Shown in pieces: positions 1 through 6,325 of a DNA stretch of 12,368 bases. A model generated the notes under the pieces. It ran no database searches and was not told the DNA's origin. It saw nothing but the letters and a program-made list of their open reading frames with translations. Position 1 is the stretch's first letter. Each line of letters starts with the position of its first letter. Where the stretch lies: positions 1 through 12,368 of the forward strand of contig SEEY01000047.1 of the NCBI GenBank assembly GCA_004211235.1, in the 5' to 3' direction. Made by a program: the position numbers and the translations under genes. The DNA is from Rubrivivax sp. (lineage in GTDB: Bacteria > Pseudomonadota > Gammaproteobacteria > Burkholderiales > Burkholderiaceae).

Positions 1-603
1 GTTCTCGCGTACATCGGTGGCCTTCCAGACCGCCCGCTACCACCGAAGGACGAGGATGCCGCCTTGCAGGTGTTCCTGAAGGCCAACGCGAAGGTCTGGT
101 TGGTCGCGGATGTCGAAGGGGCGGCCCTGGCACGCGAGCTGACCACCCTTATGAGCGAGCTGTACATCGCGGCGATGCAGGCCGCCACCCCTGTGCGCCA
201 CGGCATGACACTCGTACGACGACAGGATGAACGGATTGAGTTTGCCCGGGGGCGGCTCAAGGCGCTTGATTCCCAGTTCGCGGAGTCTTACGGGCAAGCG
301 GTGTCTGCGGAGGCAATGAACGGCCTCGTAGATGCCTGGAACACCGCCAGTGAGCGGGTCTCTGGACTTGAAGACATCCGACAGGCGCTCTACCAGTCAT
401 TGATGCCGGACCGGCGTGCCGCATTTGAGGCCACCGCTGGAAAGATGGAGGCGGTGCAAACCGTGCTGGTTCGGTTGGTCTGCTCACTGCGCGCCGAACT
501 ACATCTGGAGCCGAACGAGCAACAGTTCATGGCAATCCTGGAAGACATGAAGGCGCGCGCCTTGAGAACGCTGGACGGTGCCTTTAATCAAACCCCCTCC
601 TAA
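1..603 (+). CDS. Hypothetical protein, 5'-truncated by the window edge
   Basis: The reading frame is open from base 1 and ends with TAA at 601-603, so at least 200 C-terminal residues are present and the true start lies outside the window. A TTG at 64 could be called a start, but it has no reason to be one because the frame continues upstream. The visible protein is largely helical by eye, with many Ala, Leu, Glu, Gln and Arg residues, and has no signal peptide, membrane segment or catalytic motif that I recognise. The organisation faintly recalls helical proteins with an N-terminal membrane anchor, but the anchor region would be off the window. The GC content is visibly lower than in the catabolic genes to the right, which may mean a separate origin. 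Downstream lie a tandem 13-bp repeat and a strong terminator at 784-820. Function unknown. Confidence 0.7.
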   Translation, partial: VLAYIGGLPDRPLPPKDEDAALQVFLKANAKVWLVADVEGAALARELTTLMSELYIAAMQAATPVRHGMTLVRRQDERIEFARGRLKALDSQFAESYGQAVSAEAMNGLVDAWNTASERVSGLEDIRQALYQSLMPDRRAAFEATAGKMEAVQTVLVRLVCSLRAELHLEPNEQQFMAILEDMKARALRTLDGAFNQTPS

Positions 604-647
604 CGCTTGACGCTCCGGCTATGCCTTCCCACAATCCGCCCGTCCCA

Positions 648-673
648 ACTGTGTAAGCGCACTGTGTAGGCGC
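648..673. repeat. Tandem 13-bp direct repeat, two copies
   Basis: Two directly adjacent copies of ACTGTGTARGCGC (648-660 and 661-673) differ at one base (A versus G). They lie 44 bases after the stop of the left gene and upstream of the terminator. Two copies are too few to call an iteron array. They could be a protein-binding site or a chance slippage duplication. Confidence 0.7.
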
Positions 674-783
674 TGGCTCAAGAATCGGGGCATCTCTCTA
701 TGAGAACGAGGGGATGAGGGCCACGCCTCCTCCTCTCCACCACCCGACCATTTCAGGCGGTCCCACACCGTCCTGGAAACGCC

Positions 784-820
784 AAAAAGCCCTTGAGATC
801 AACGCTCTAGGGCTTTTTTT
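784..820. terminator. Intrinsic bidirectional terminator
   Basis: A 10-bp perfect stem, AAAAAGCCCT (784-793) with AGGGCTTTTT (809-818), is extended inwards past one mismatch by GAG/CTC (795-797 with 805-807) around a 7-base loop. Seven T residues (814-820) follow on the plus strand and five T residues on the minus strand, so it can act in both directions. It would stop plus-strand transcription of the truncated left gene, and minus-strand transcription from the actin-like gene pair if that reads beyond 1139. Confidence 0.9.
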
Positions 821-995
821 CGTGCCCACGTTGCCCGGGCGGTCCTCAGGATCGTCCCATTGCGTTGGGCACATTGCTGCCGCTCGACTGCCCGGGCGGC
901 TCACGTCACTGACGGGGGAGATCAGCAGCAGTACCCTGGCCTATGTCAGCGATGAGTGGCTCGCGCTCAGCCGATTGACGTGCGGGCACCTAGCT

Positions 996-1013
996 GCGGC
1001 GGTTCGCCGCCGC
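996..1013. repeat. GC-rich hairpin with TTCG loop
   Basis: GCGGCGG (996-1002) and CCGCCGC (1007-1013) form a perfect 7-bp stem around TTCG. It lies about 125 bases beyond the stop of the actin-partner gene. No T tract follows on either strand, so I do not call it an intrinsic terminator. It could slow polymerase or protect a 3' end. Confidence 0.55.
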
Positions 1014-1038
1014 CAGCGCAGCGCCCGCTCACCGGCCC

Positions 1039-1125
1039 TCAACCGGCCGCGGCATCCTCATCGGCAATGGCGGCAAGCTGGGCACGAAACGCCTTGCGGG
1101 GCCCGTCGGCGAAACGGTCCTGCAT
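1039..1125 (-). CDS. Possible 28-residue small protein downstream of the actin partner
   Basis: An ATG at 1125 opens a frame that ends at TGA (1039-1041) and encodes 28 residues beginning MQDRFADGPRK. It starts 13 bases after the stop of the preceding gene (1139) on the same strand. GAGGGG lies 9 bases before the ATG as a possible ribosome binding site. The peptide mixes acidic and basic residues with Ala and has no membrane segment or known motif. Support is only position, a plausible ribosome binding site and unremarkable codon use, so it may be chance. Confidence 0.2.
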   Translation of the reverse strand: MQDRFADGPRKAFRAQLAAIADEDAAAG

Positions 1126-1138
1126 GCGACATCGCCCC

Positions 1139-1882
1139 TCATTCGTTCTTGAACAGGCCCATTTCCTTCATGCGCATCAAGCGCGAGCGCGTGGCCGTTT
1201 TGCGGGCCGGTGCCAGTTCGTGGATCTGGGCTCCGCCGGGCATCGTGCCGCCGCGGTCAGCGTGTCCCGCGCCGGACTGGGCTTCGTCTGCCAGCGCGAC
1301 AACGGAGCTGGTGTCGGCTAGCTCGGCCGCACCGATCACCTCGGTCAGGAGGGGCGGCTCTTGCACGACGCCGCGGATCTCGTGCAGCGGCAGCAGCTCC
1401 GGCATGGCGCCCCGCCGCTGTGAATGCGCCGCGGCGCTCTCCACCGCCCTGTCCATGTATTCCGCACTCACGACGTCATGGCTGGCAACGTGGTGTACGG
1501 ATCTGCCCTGGTCTGCCTCGTCCGGGCCAGGAATCTCCAGATGCGTCAGATCCACCGTATCGCTGAGATCGACGAAGCCTACAGGATCGGCGCTTCGGTC
1601 CGTCGTGGCATCGTCCCCCGGCACAGCCCGCACTGACGCGGCCACGGGAAGATGGGGCAACGAGCCGCTGCCTTCGCGCGCGGCCGCCGGTTCGCTGCCC
1701 GGGTCCGGCACTTCCATGCGGCCATAGGCCTGCAGGCGCAAGCGCTCCCAGACCAGGCCCATTGCCGCCAACTGGCGCAGCCGCTCCGTCTGCGACAGAG
1801 TGCTGCCGATGGACGAGAGCATCGCGTGCAGTTCGGGATGGACCTCGCTGTCGACGTCGAACTGCAGGTGAAGAAGGGCCAT
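1139..1882 (-). CDS. Probable StbB/ParR-like partner of the actin-like ATPase
   Basis: This gene encodes 247 residues from ATG 1882, preceded by AGGGA at a short distance. A longer version from 1912 would overlap the upstream gene and add an unlikely N-terminus. It follows the ParM-like gene by 22 bases on the same strand, which is the usual place for the DNA-binding adaptor of an actin-type segregation pair. Residues 1-60 form a compact region of short strands and helices (PELHAMLSS, TLSQTERLRQLAAMGL) that would suit a small dimerising or ribbon-helix-helix-like domain. Residues 60-220 are Pro/Ala/Glu/Asp-rich and look disordered. The last 20 residues are basic and helical (RSRLMRMKEMGLFKN). 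I did not recognise a named family, so the role is inferred from gene order and domain style. DNA binding is not proven. Confidence 0.6.
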   Translation of the reverse strand: MALLHLQFDVDSEVHPELHAMLSSIGSTLSQTERLRQLAAMGLVWERLRLQAYGRMEVPDPGSEPAAAREGSGSLPHLPVAASVRAVPGDDATTDRSADPVGFVDLSDTVDLTHLEIPGPDEADQGRSVHHVASHDVVSAEYMDRAVESAAAHSQRRGAMPELLPLHEIRGVVQEPPLLTEVIGAAELADTSSVVALADEAQSGAGHADRGGTMPGGAQIHELAPARKTATRSRLMRMKEMGLFKNE

Positions 1883-1904
1883 GGTTCCCTGCCCTGCCCG
1901 CCAG

Positions 1905-3053
1905 TCAGGCACTGGCGGCTTGTTCCTCCGACACCGCCTCGCCGATCATCTGGAAACCCCGCACATTGGCCGCCATGGGGTCGGGCATGGTGAAGACCGG
2001 TATCGCCGGAAACCGCTTGACGAGAACGTCGCGGTAACGCTCAGGGTGGCCACCCACCAGCACCATCAGATCGATGGTTTCGTGGGCGTCGCGCAAGCCG
2101 TCGATCATGCGGTTGATCGAGTCTTCGATCACCGTCATGATGACCGGCTCGAAAGGCCGCAGGTCGTGGGCCACGCCGGCCAGCTTGACCGGGCTGCCGC
2201 TGCGCAGCGCATCGTTGATGCGCGGCATGACAGCCGGGCCCAGCGGCCGGCCGACCTCGGCCACCAGCGAGTCGAGCACCGAGCGCACGACGCGATGCCG
2301 CCCGGCGTCCGACGCCGCGCCGCTGGCGCGCGGATTGATGCTGCCCTGCTGGATCAGCAGCCAGTCCAGCGTGTGCTCGCCGGGGTCGATCATCAACACC
2401 GACAGGTCGTCCAGGGCTTCACCGCTGGCCAGCGGCTTGAGTGCCCCCGGTGTTCTGGCGATGACCTCGTTGAGCTCGTCCAGGTGGGCGTCCAGCGCGG
2501 CATAGCCTCCCATGGGCTGGGCCTGCACCAGGACCTTGTTGACCTTGATCCTCTTGTTGTCGCCGACCGGGATGTCACCTTCGTAGCGCGAGCGCAGGTA
2601 GTCGCGGCGTTTGCTGTCGTTGTACTGGTTGACAGGCAAGCCGAGCACCAGCACATCGATCACCGGGTCGCCGGCTTCCAGCATGTAACGCAGCGCACCT
2701 TTGGTCAGGGCTTCGTAGATGACACCGCGGTAGAACTCGTCCGTCACGTCGCGCCCGAAGCTGCCGCCCGCCTGCGCCAGGCCGACGTCGCGGCCCACCT
2801 CGTAGCTGGCGTCGTTCACCGGCACATCGAAAGTGTCGCGCCTGCGCGTCCCCAGCGTGCGCACCGCGCTGGCGTCGGCCGGGATCGCCATCGACGGAAA
2901 ATACATGAAGCCGAGGTCGGCGCCCTTGCGCACACTCAGTTTGACGAGACCGAAACCGACATCGATGGCCCGCACGACGGGCATCGGGTTCGACAAGTCT
3001 TGTTTCAGATCGGCATTGACTTCGCGCAGCTTGGAGTTGGACGCGTTGGGCAT
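1905..3053 (-). CDS. ParM/StbA-type actin-like ATPase
   Basis: This is an actin-fold ATPase of the ParM/StbA group, also resembling protein D of PRTRC cassettes. Such proteins form dynamic filaments that move plasmids or other DNA with the help of an adaptor. The protein has 382 residues from the ATG at 3053, which has GGAG seven bases upstream. The in-frame ATG at 3074 lacks a good ribosome binding site. The actin landmarks are in order: phosphate-1 AIDVGFGLVK (about 29-38), a conserved VLGLPVNQY segment (about 136-144), phosphate-2 MIDPGEHTLDW (about 221-231), and an adenosine-type motif VLVGGHPERY (about 331-340). There is no signal peptide or membrane segment, so it is cytoplasmic. The next gene (1139-1882) is the likely partner. 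No ParB, ThiF or other PRTRC gene is visible, so a full PRTRC cassette is not supported. Whether the locus sits on a plasmid, an integrated element or the chromosome cannot be told here. Confidence 0.88.
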   Translation of the reverse strand: MPNASNSKLREVNADLKQDLSNPMPVVRAIDVGFGLVKLSVRKGADLGFMYFPSMAIPADASAVRTLGTRRRDTFDVPVNDASYEVGRDVGLAQAGGSFGRDVTDEFYRGVIYEALTKGALRYMLEAGDPVIDVLVLGLPVNQYNDSKRRDYLRSRYEGDIPVGDNKRIKVNKVLVQAQPMGGYAALDAHLDELNEVIARTPGALKPLASGEALDDLSVLMIDPGEHTLDWLLIQQGSINPRASGAASDAGRHRVVRSVLDSLVAEVGRPLGPAVMPRINDALRSGSPVKLAGVAHDLRPFEPVIMTVIEDSINRMIDGLRDAHETIDLMVLVGGHPERYRDVLVKRFPAIPVFTMPDPMAANVRGFQMIGEAVSEEQAASA

Positions 3054-3145
3054 GTTGTGTCTCCGGTTGGGCATCTGAGACTCGGGAACGCCGCAGCAAT
3101 TCCGCCGAGTACGACTAACTGTGAGTCTGGACGCACCGGCACGCC

Positions 3146-3242
3146 ATCGCTGTTTCCAAGCGATACAGGGCGCCCGTTGCTTGCACCAACAGGTCCTGCG
3201 CTATCGCACGCGATCGGGTTCCTAGAGCGCCGCGTGCGCGGC
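3146..3242. promoter_or_regulatory. Cluster of inverted repeats, candidate operator or centromere-like site
   Basis: Three short inverted repeats lie within 97 bases, 93-189 bases upstream of the actin-like ATPase start. The first two share the half-site ATCGC/GCGAT (3146-3150 with 3160-3164, and 3203-3207 with 3210-3214). The third is GCCGCG/CGCGGC (3229-3242). Actin-type segregation loci usually keep their centromere upstream of the ATPase gene, where the adaptor also represses transcription. Here the repeats are short and GC-rich, so chance is a real alternative. Confidence 0.3.
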
Positions 3243-3485
3243 AAGTCGGCCTGCGCGAAGTGCCGCACGGCGCCGCCGCGCCGCCAGCCGTGGTCTCGCG
3301 GCTTACTTCACCCGCGTCATGTGCGGGCGCGCCACGACATCGTCCGTGGCCATGCGCTCCAGACGGGGCGGAGACGGCCGATTTCGACGCGCGCAAAGCT
3401 TTGCGGCGGCTCCAGACGCGGGTGATCGGTGGCTTGCTGAGCCCTATGGACTGAACTCACAACGGGCTTGCGCCGCTTTTACGCT

Positions 3486-3525
3486 CTGCTGCGCGCCTGT
3501 TCTGCGCATCCATGAGCCGCAGCAG
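3486..3525 (-). terminator. Possible hairpin terminator after the CoA-transferase gene
   Basis: CTGCTGCG (3486-3493) and CGCAGCAG (3518-3525) form a perfect 8-bp inverted repeat with a 24-base loop, starting 4 bases beyond the minus-strand stop codon at 3530. No U-rich tract follows on the minus strand, so it may be a 3'-end stabilising hairpin or a weak terminator. Confidence 0.3.
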
Positions 3526-3529
3526 GCAG

Positions 3530-4825
3530 CTAGACGAGTTTCAGGCGACCCGCCTGCTCCGTCAGCTGCGCCCGGAAGTCCGGGTGGGCGATAGCGATGA
3601 GCGCGCGCGCACGCTCTCGCATCGACTTGCCGCGCAACTGCGCGACGCCGAACTCCGTCACGACGTAGTTGACGTCGTTCTTGCTGGTGCTGACCAGGGT
3701 GCCCGGCTCCAGCGTGGGCACGATGCGCGAGATCCGGCCGTCCTTCGCCGTCGACGGCAGCACGATGAAGGACTGCCCGCCCACCGAACGGTTCGCTGCA
3801 CGCACGAAGTCTGACTGCCCTCCCGTGCCCGAGTAGGGTGTGGCGCCGAGCGACTCCGAGCCGCACTGGCCGAACAGGTCGATCTGCAGCGTGGCGTTGA
3901 TGGAGACGAGCTTGTCGTTGCGGCTGGCGATGAAGGGATCGTTGGTGAAGTCCGCCGGATGCAGTTCGAAGGCGGGATTGCGGTGGATGTAGCGGTACAG
4001 CTTCGCCGAGCCGAGGGCGAAGGTGGCGATGGCCTTGCCGGGCTGGAAGTTCTTGCGCCGGTTGGTGACGGCCCCGTGCTCGATGAGCGAGAGCAGTCCG
4101 TCGCCCATCATCTCCGTGTGGATGCCGAGGTCGCGCTTGTGCCGCAGCTGCATGACCACCGCGTCCGGGATGCCGCCATAGCCGATCTGCAGCGTGGAGC
4201 CATCCTCGATCATCTCTGCGACGTAGCCGCCAATCGCTTCCTGCACCGGCCCGATGGCGGGCAGGCCGACCTCACGCAACGGAGCATCGCTTTCGACGAT
4301 GGCGGTGACCTGGGAAACGTGCACGTGGCAGCTGCCATGCGCGAACGGCACGGTCGGGTTCACCTCGAGGACCACGGCCCGGGCGCGTTCGACGGCGGCC
4401 ATCGTGTAGTCGGCGCCGAGCGAGAGGGCGAAGAAGCCGTGTTCGTCCATCGGCGACGCCATGCTGAACACGACATCGGCCGGCGTGATGCCGCGCCGGA
4501 TCATCTGCGGCAACTCCGAGAAGTTGCAGGCCAGCGTCTCGATCCAGCCCTGCTGCGCGCCGGGCCGCGAGGCGCCGCCCAGGAAATAACCCAGGTGCCG
4601 GACGTGGTCGACCGTCTCGGGGTCGAAGTAGCCGTAGGACGCCAGGGGCAGGATCTGCGCGATGCGCACGCCACGCAGTTCGCGGCGGCGCTCGGACAGC
4701 GCGCCCAGCAGGACAGGCGGTTCGCCAACGCCGGTCGGCACGACGATGGTGTCGTCGTTCCTGACTTCGCTGGCGGCCTCGGCGGCGGAACGAACCTTCT
4801 GGCGGTATTGCTCTTGAAAGGACAT
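3530..4825 (-). CDS. Acetyl-CoA hydrolase/transferase family protein, probable 4-hydroxybutyrate CoA-transferase
   Basis: This gene encodes a 431-residue cytoplasmic enzyme of the class I CoA-transferase / acetyl-CoA hydrolase family (Cat1/Cat2/AbfT type), which moves CoA between acetyl-CoA or a similar ester and a short carboxylic acid through a glutamyl-CoA thioester. The length is normal for the 4-hydroxybutyrate CoA-transferase branch. The motif GIHTEMMGDG (234-243) carries Glu238, which matches in number and context the catalytic glutamate known from the Clostridium aminobutyricum enzyme. A Gly-rich GYGGIPDAV (215-223) and the C-terminal block GQCGSESLG...GTGGQSDFVRAA (319-344) are also family landmarks. 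ATG 4825 has GGGAG six bases upstream. It is the last gene of the operon, 24 bases after the succinate-semialdehyde dehydrogenase. The neighbours favour 4-hydroxybutyrate as acid substrate, but acetate, succinate or another acyl group is possible from sequence alone. Confidence 0.85.
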   Translation of the reverse strand: MSFQEQYRQKVRSAAEAASEVRNDDTIVVPTGVGEPPVLLGALSERRRELRGVRIAQILPLASYGYFDPETVDHVRHLGYFLGGASRPGAQQGWIETLACNFSELPQMIRRGITPADVVFSMASPMDEHGFFALSLGADYTMAAVERARAVVLEVNPTVPFAHGSCHVHVSQVTAIVESDAPLREVGLPAIGPVQEAIGGYVAEMIEDGSTLQIGYGGIPDAVVMQLRHKRDLGIHTEMMGDGLLSLIEHGAVTNRRKNFQPGKAIATFALGSAKLYRYIHRNPAFELHPADFTNDPFIASRNDKLVSINATLQIDLFGQCGSESLGATPYSGTGGQSDFVRAANRSVGGQSFIVLPSTAKDGRISRIVPTLEPGTLVSTSKNDVNYVVTEFGVAQLRGKSMRERARALIAIAHPDFRAQLTEQAGRLKLV

Positions 4826-4849
4826 CGATGTCTCCCGGGTTCGTGGCGC

Positions 4850-6325
4850 TCAGGCGATGCCACTCAGACAGACGTATTTGACCTCCAGGTACTCCTCGAT
4901 GCCCAGCGCCGAGCCCTCGCGGCCCAGGCCCGACTGCTTGACGCCGCCGAAGGGCACATGCTCGGTGGCGATGACGCCGGCATTGACGCCGACCATGCCG
5001 TACTCCAGCGCCTCCGCCACGCGGAAGCAGCGGCCGAGGCTGGCGCTGTAGAAATAGGCGGCCAGGCCGAACTCGGTGGCGTTGGCCAGTTCGACCGCCT
5101 CGCGCTCCGTGCTGAAGCGGAAGACGGGCGCGAGCGGGCCGAAGGTCTCCTCGCGGGCACAGAGCATGTCGGCCGTGGCATCGGCCAGCACCGTGGGCGC
5201 GAAGAACTGCCCCGCAAGCCGCTGGCCGCCGGTCAGCAGCCGGGCGCCGCGGGCCAGCGCATCGCTCACATGTGCCTCGACCTTCTCCAGCGCGGCCGGC
5301 TCGATCAGCGGGCCCTGTGTGCTGTCGGGCGCAAAGCCGTTGCCGGCCTTGAGCGCCGAGACGCGGGCGACGAACTTGTCGAGGAAGCGCTCATAGACCG
5401 CGTCCTGCACGTAGATGCGGTTGGCGCAGACGCAGGTCTGGCCGGCATTGCGGAACTTGCTGGCGATGGCGCCCTCCACTGCCGCGTCGATGTCGGCATC
5501 GTCGAAGACGATGAAGGGCGCATTGCCGCCCAGCTCCAGCGCCAGCTTCTTGACCGTTGGCGCGCTCTGCGCCATCAGCAGGCGGCCCACCTCGGTGCTG
5601 CCGGTGAAGCTGATGTGGCGCACGACGTCGCTGGCACAGAAGCGCTTGCCGATGGCGATGCTGTTGGCGCTGTCCGCCGTCACGAGGTTCAACACGCCGG
5701 GCGGCACACCGGCACGTTCGGCCAGCGCGGCCACGGCCAGCGCGACGAGCGGCGTCTGCTCGGCCGGCTTGAGCACCACCGTGCAGCCCGCCGCCAGCGC
5801 CGGTGCGACCTTGCGCGTGATCATCGCCAGCGGAAAGTTCCACGGCGTGATGGCCGCGCACACGCCGACGGGCTGGCGCAGCACGAGCAGGCGGCGGCCG
5901 TTGTCGTAGGGGGGCAGCGTCTCGCCGTTGATGCGCTTGGCTTGCTCCGCGTACCACTCGACGAAGCTGGCGCCGTAGGCCACCTCGCCGCGCGCCTCGG
6001 CCAGCGGCTTGCCCTGCTCGGCGGTGATGAGGCGGGCCAGGTCTTCCTGGTGGTCCATCAGCAGCTGGAACCAGCGCAGCAGGATGGCGTGCCGCTGCTT
6101 GACCGTCGTGTCGCGCCAGGCGGGCCAGGCGCGATGCGCGGCCTGGATGGCGGCTTCGGCATCCGTCTCGTCCAGGTTGGCCACGCGCGCCAGTTCGAGG
6201 CCGGTGGCCGGGTCGTGCACTGCGAAGCGCTGCGGCGTTTCGCGCCACTGGCCGTCGATGAAGGCCTCGGTCCTGAGCAGCGTGGCGTCTGCCAGCAGGG
6301 AAAGCGGGGAAGCGGGCATGGGCAT
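4850..6325 (-). CDS. gabD: Succinate-semialdehyde dehydrogenase, NAD(P)-dependent (GabD type)
   Basis: This gene encodes a 491-residue aldehyde dehydrogenase that oxidises succinic semialdehyde to succinate with NAD(P)+. All class residues are present: Asn163 in TPWNFP, Lys186 in LKPAEQTP, Glu264 in LELGGNAP, the catalytic Cys298 in GQTCVC, and EETFGP (392-397). The GabD-specific stretch GEVAYGASFVEWYAEQAKR (113-131) is strongly conserved, as is the C-terminal PFGGVKQSGLGREG. The length is typical and there is no export signal. The ATG at 6325 overlaps the stop of the preceding alcohol dehydrogenase gene by one base (TGATG), so translation is probably coupled. A second ATG two codons later is possible. 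Its place between an alcohol dehydrogenase and a CoA-transferase fits conversion of 4-hydroxybutyrate to succinate. Glutarate semialdehyde or a related omega-oxoacid is the main alternative substrate. The cofactor preference cannot be read with certainty. Confidence 0.92.
   Translation of the reverse strand: MPMPASPLSLLADATLLRTEAFIDGQWRETPQRFAVHDPATGLELARVANLDETDAEAAIQAAHRAWPAWRDTTVKQRHAILLRWFQLLMDHQEDLARLITAEQGKPLAEARGEVAYGASFVEWYAEQAKRINGETLPPYDNGRRLLVLRQPVGVCAAITPWNFPLAMITRKVAPALAAGCTVVLKPAEQTPLVALAVAALAERAGVPPGVLNLVTADSANSIAIGKRFCASDVVRHISFTGSTEVGRLLMAQSAPTVKKLALELGGNAPFIVFDDADIDAAVEGAIASKFRNAGQTCVCANRIYVQDAVYERFLDKFVARVSALKAGNGFAPDSTQGPLIEPAALEKVEAHVSDALARGARLLTGGQRLAGQFFAPTVLADATADMLCAREETFGPLAPVFRFSTEREAVELANATEFGLAAYFYSASLGRCFRVAEALEYGMVGVNAGVIATEHVPFGGVKQSGLGREGSALGIEEYLEVKYVCLSGIA

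Larger units (their letters stand above)
604..1138. other. Intergenic stretch, no confident gene
   Basis: This 535-base stretch between the truncated left gene and the end of the actin-partner gene holds no confident coding sequence. It contains a tandem 13-bp repeat (648-673), an intrinsic terminator (784-820), an 11-bp direct repeat TGCCCGGGCGG at 832-842 and 889-899, a GC-rich hairpin (996-1013), and a possible 28-codon minus-strand frame (1039-1125). Longer frames crossing it lack recognisable domains and look like GC-driven shadows. Confidence 0.6.
3054..3529. other. Intergenic region upstream of the actin-like gene, with inverted repeats
   Basis: No convincing gene was found in these 476 bases; open frames on both strands give Arg/Ala/Pro-rich shadows. 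Structures seen are: AGACTC (3078-3083) with GAGTCT (3123-3128); ATCGCT/AGCGAT with a 7-base spacer (3146-3164); ATCGC/GCGAT with a 2-base spacer (3203-3214); GCCGCG/CGCGGC with a 2-base spacer (3229-3242); and an 8-bp repeat near the right edge (3486-3525). The region must hold the promoter of the minus-strand ATPase gene, but no clear -35/-10 pair stands out. The repeats close to the gene could be an operator or centromere-like site. Confidence 0.5.

Noticed and set aside
722..757. A tRNA-like 3' end (CCTCTCCACCA) followed by a terminator, which could have marked an attachment site
   Set aside because: No T-arm or other cloverleaf part lies upstream and no second copy of the sequence was found in the window, so neither a tRNA nor an att site is supported.
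1905..3053. A full PRTRC cassette around the actin-like gene
   Set aside because: Only the actin-like protein resembles PRTRC protein D; no ParB-like or ThiF-like gene is visible in the window.
1881..3425. A 514-codon plus-strand open frame opposite the actin-like ATPase gene
   Set aside because: It is antisense to a gene with clear actin motifs and has shadow-like composition (many His, Val, Asp, Arg, Gln).
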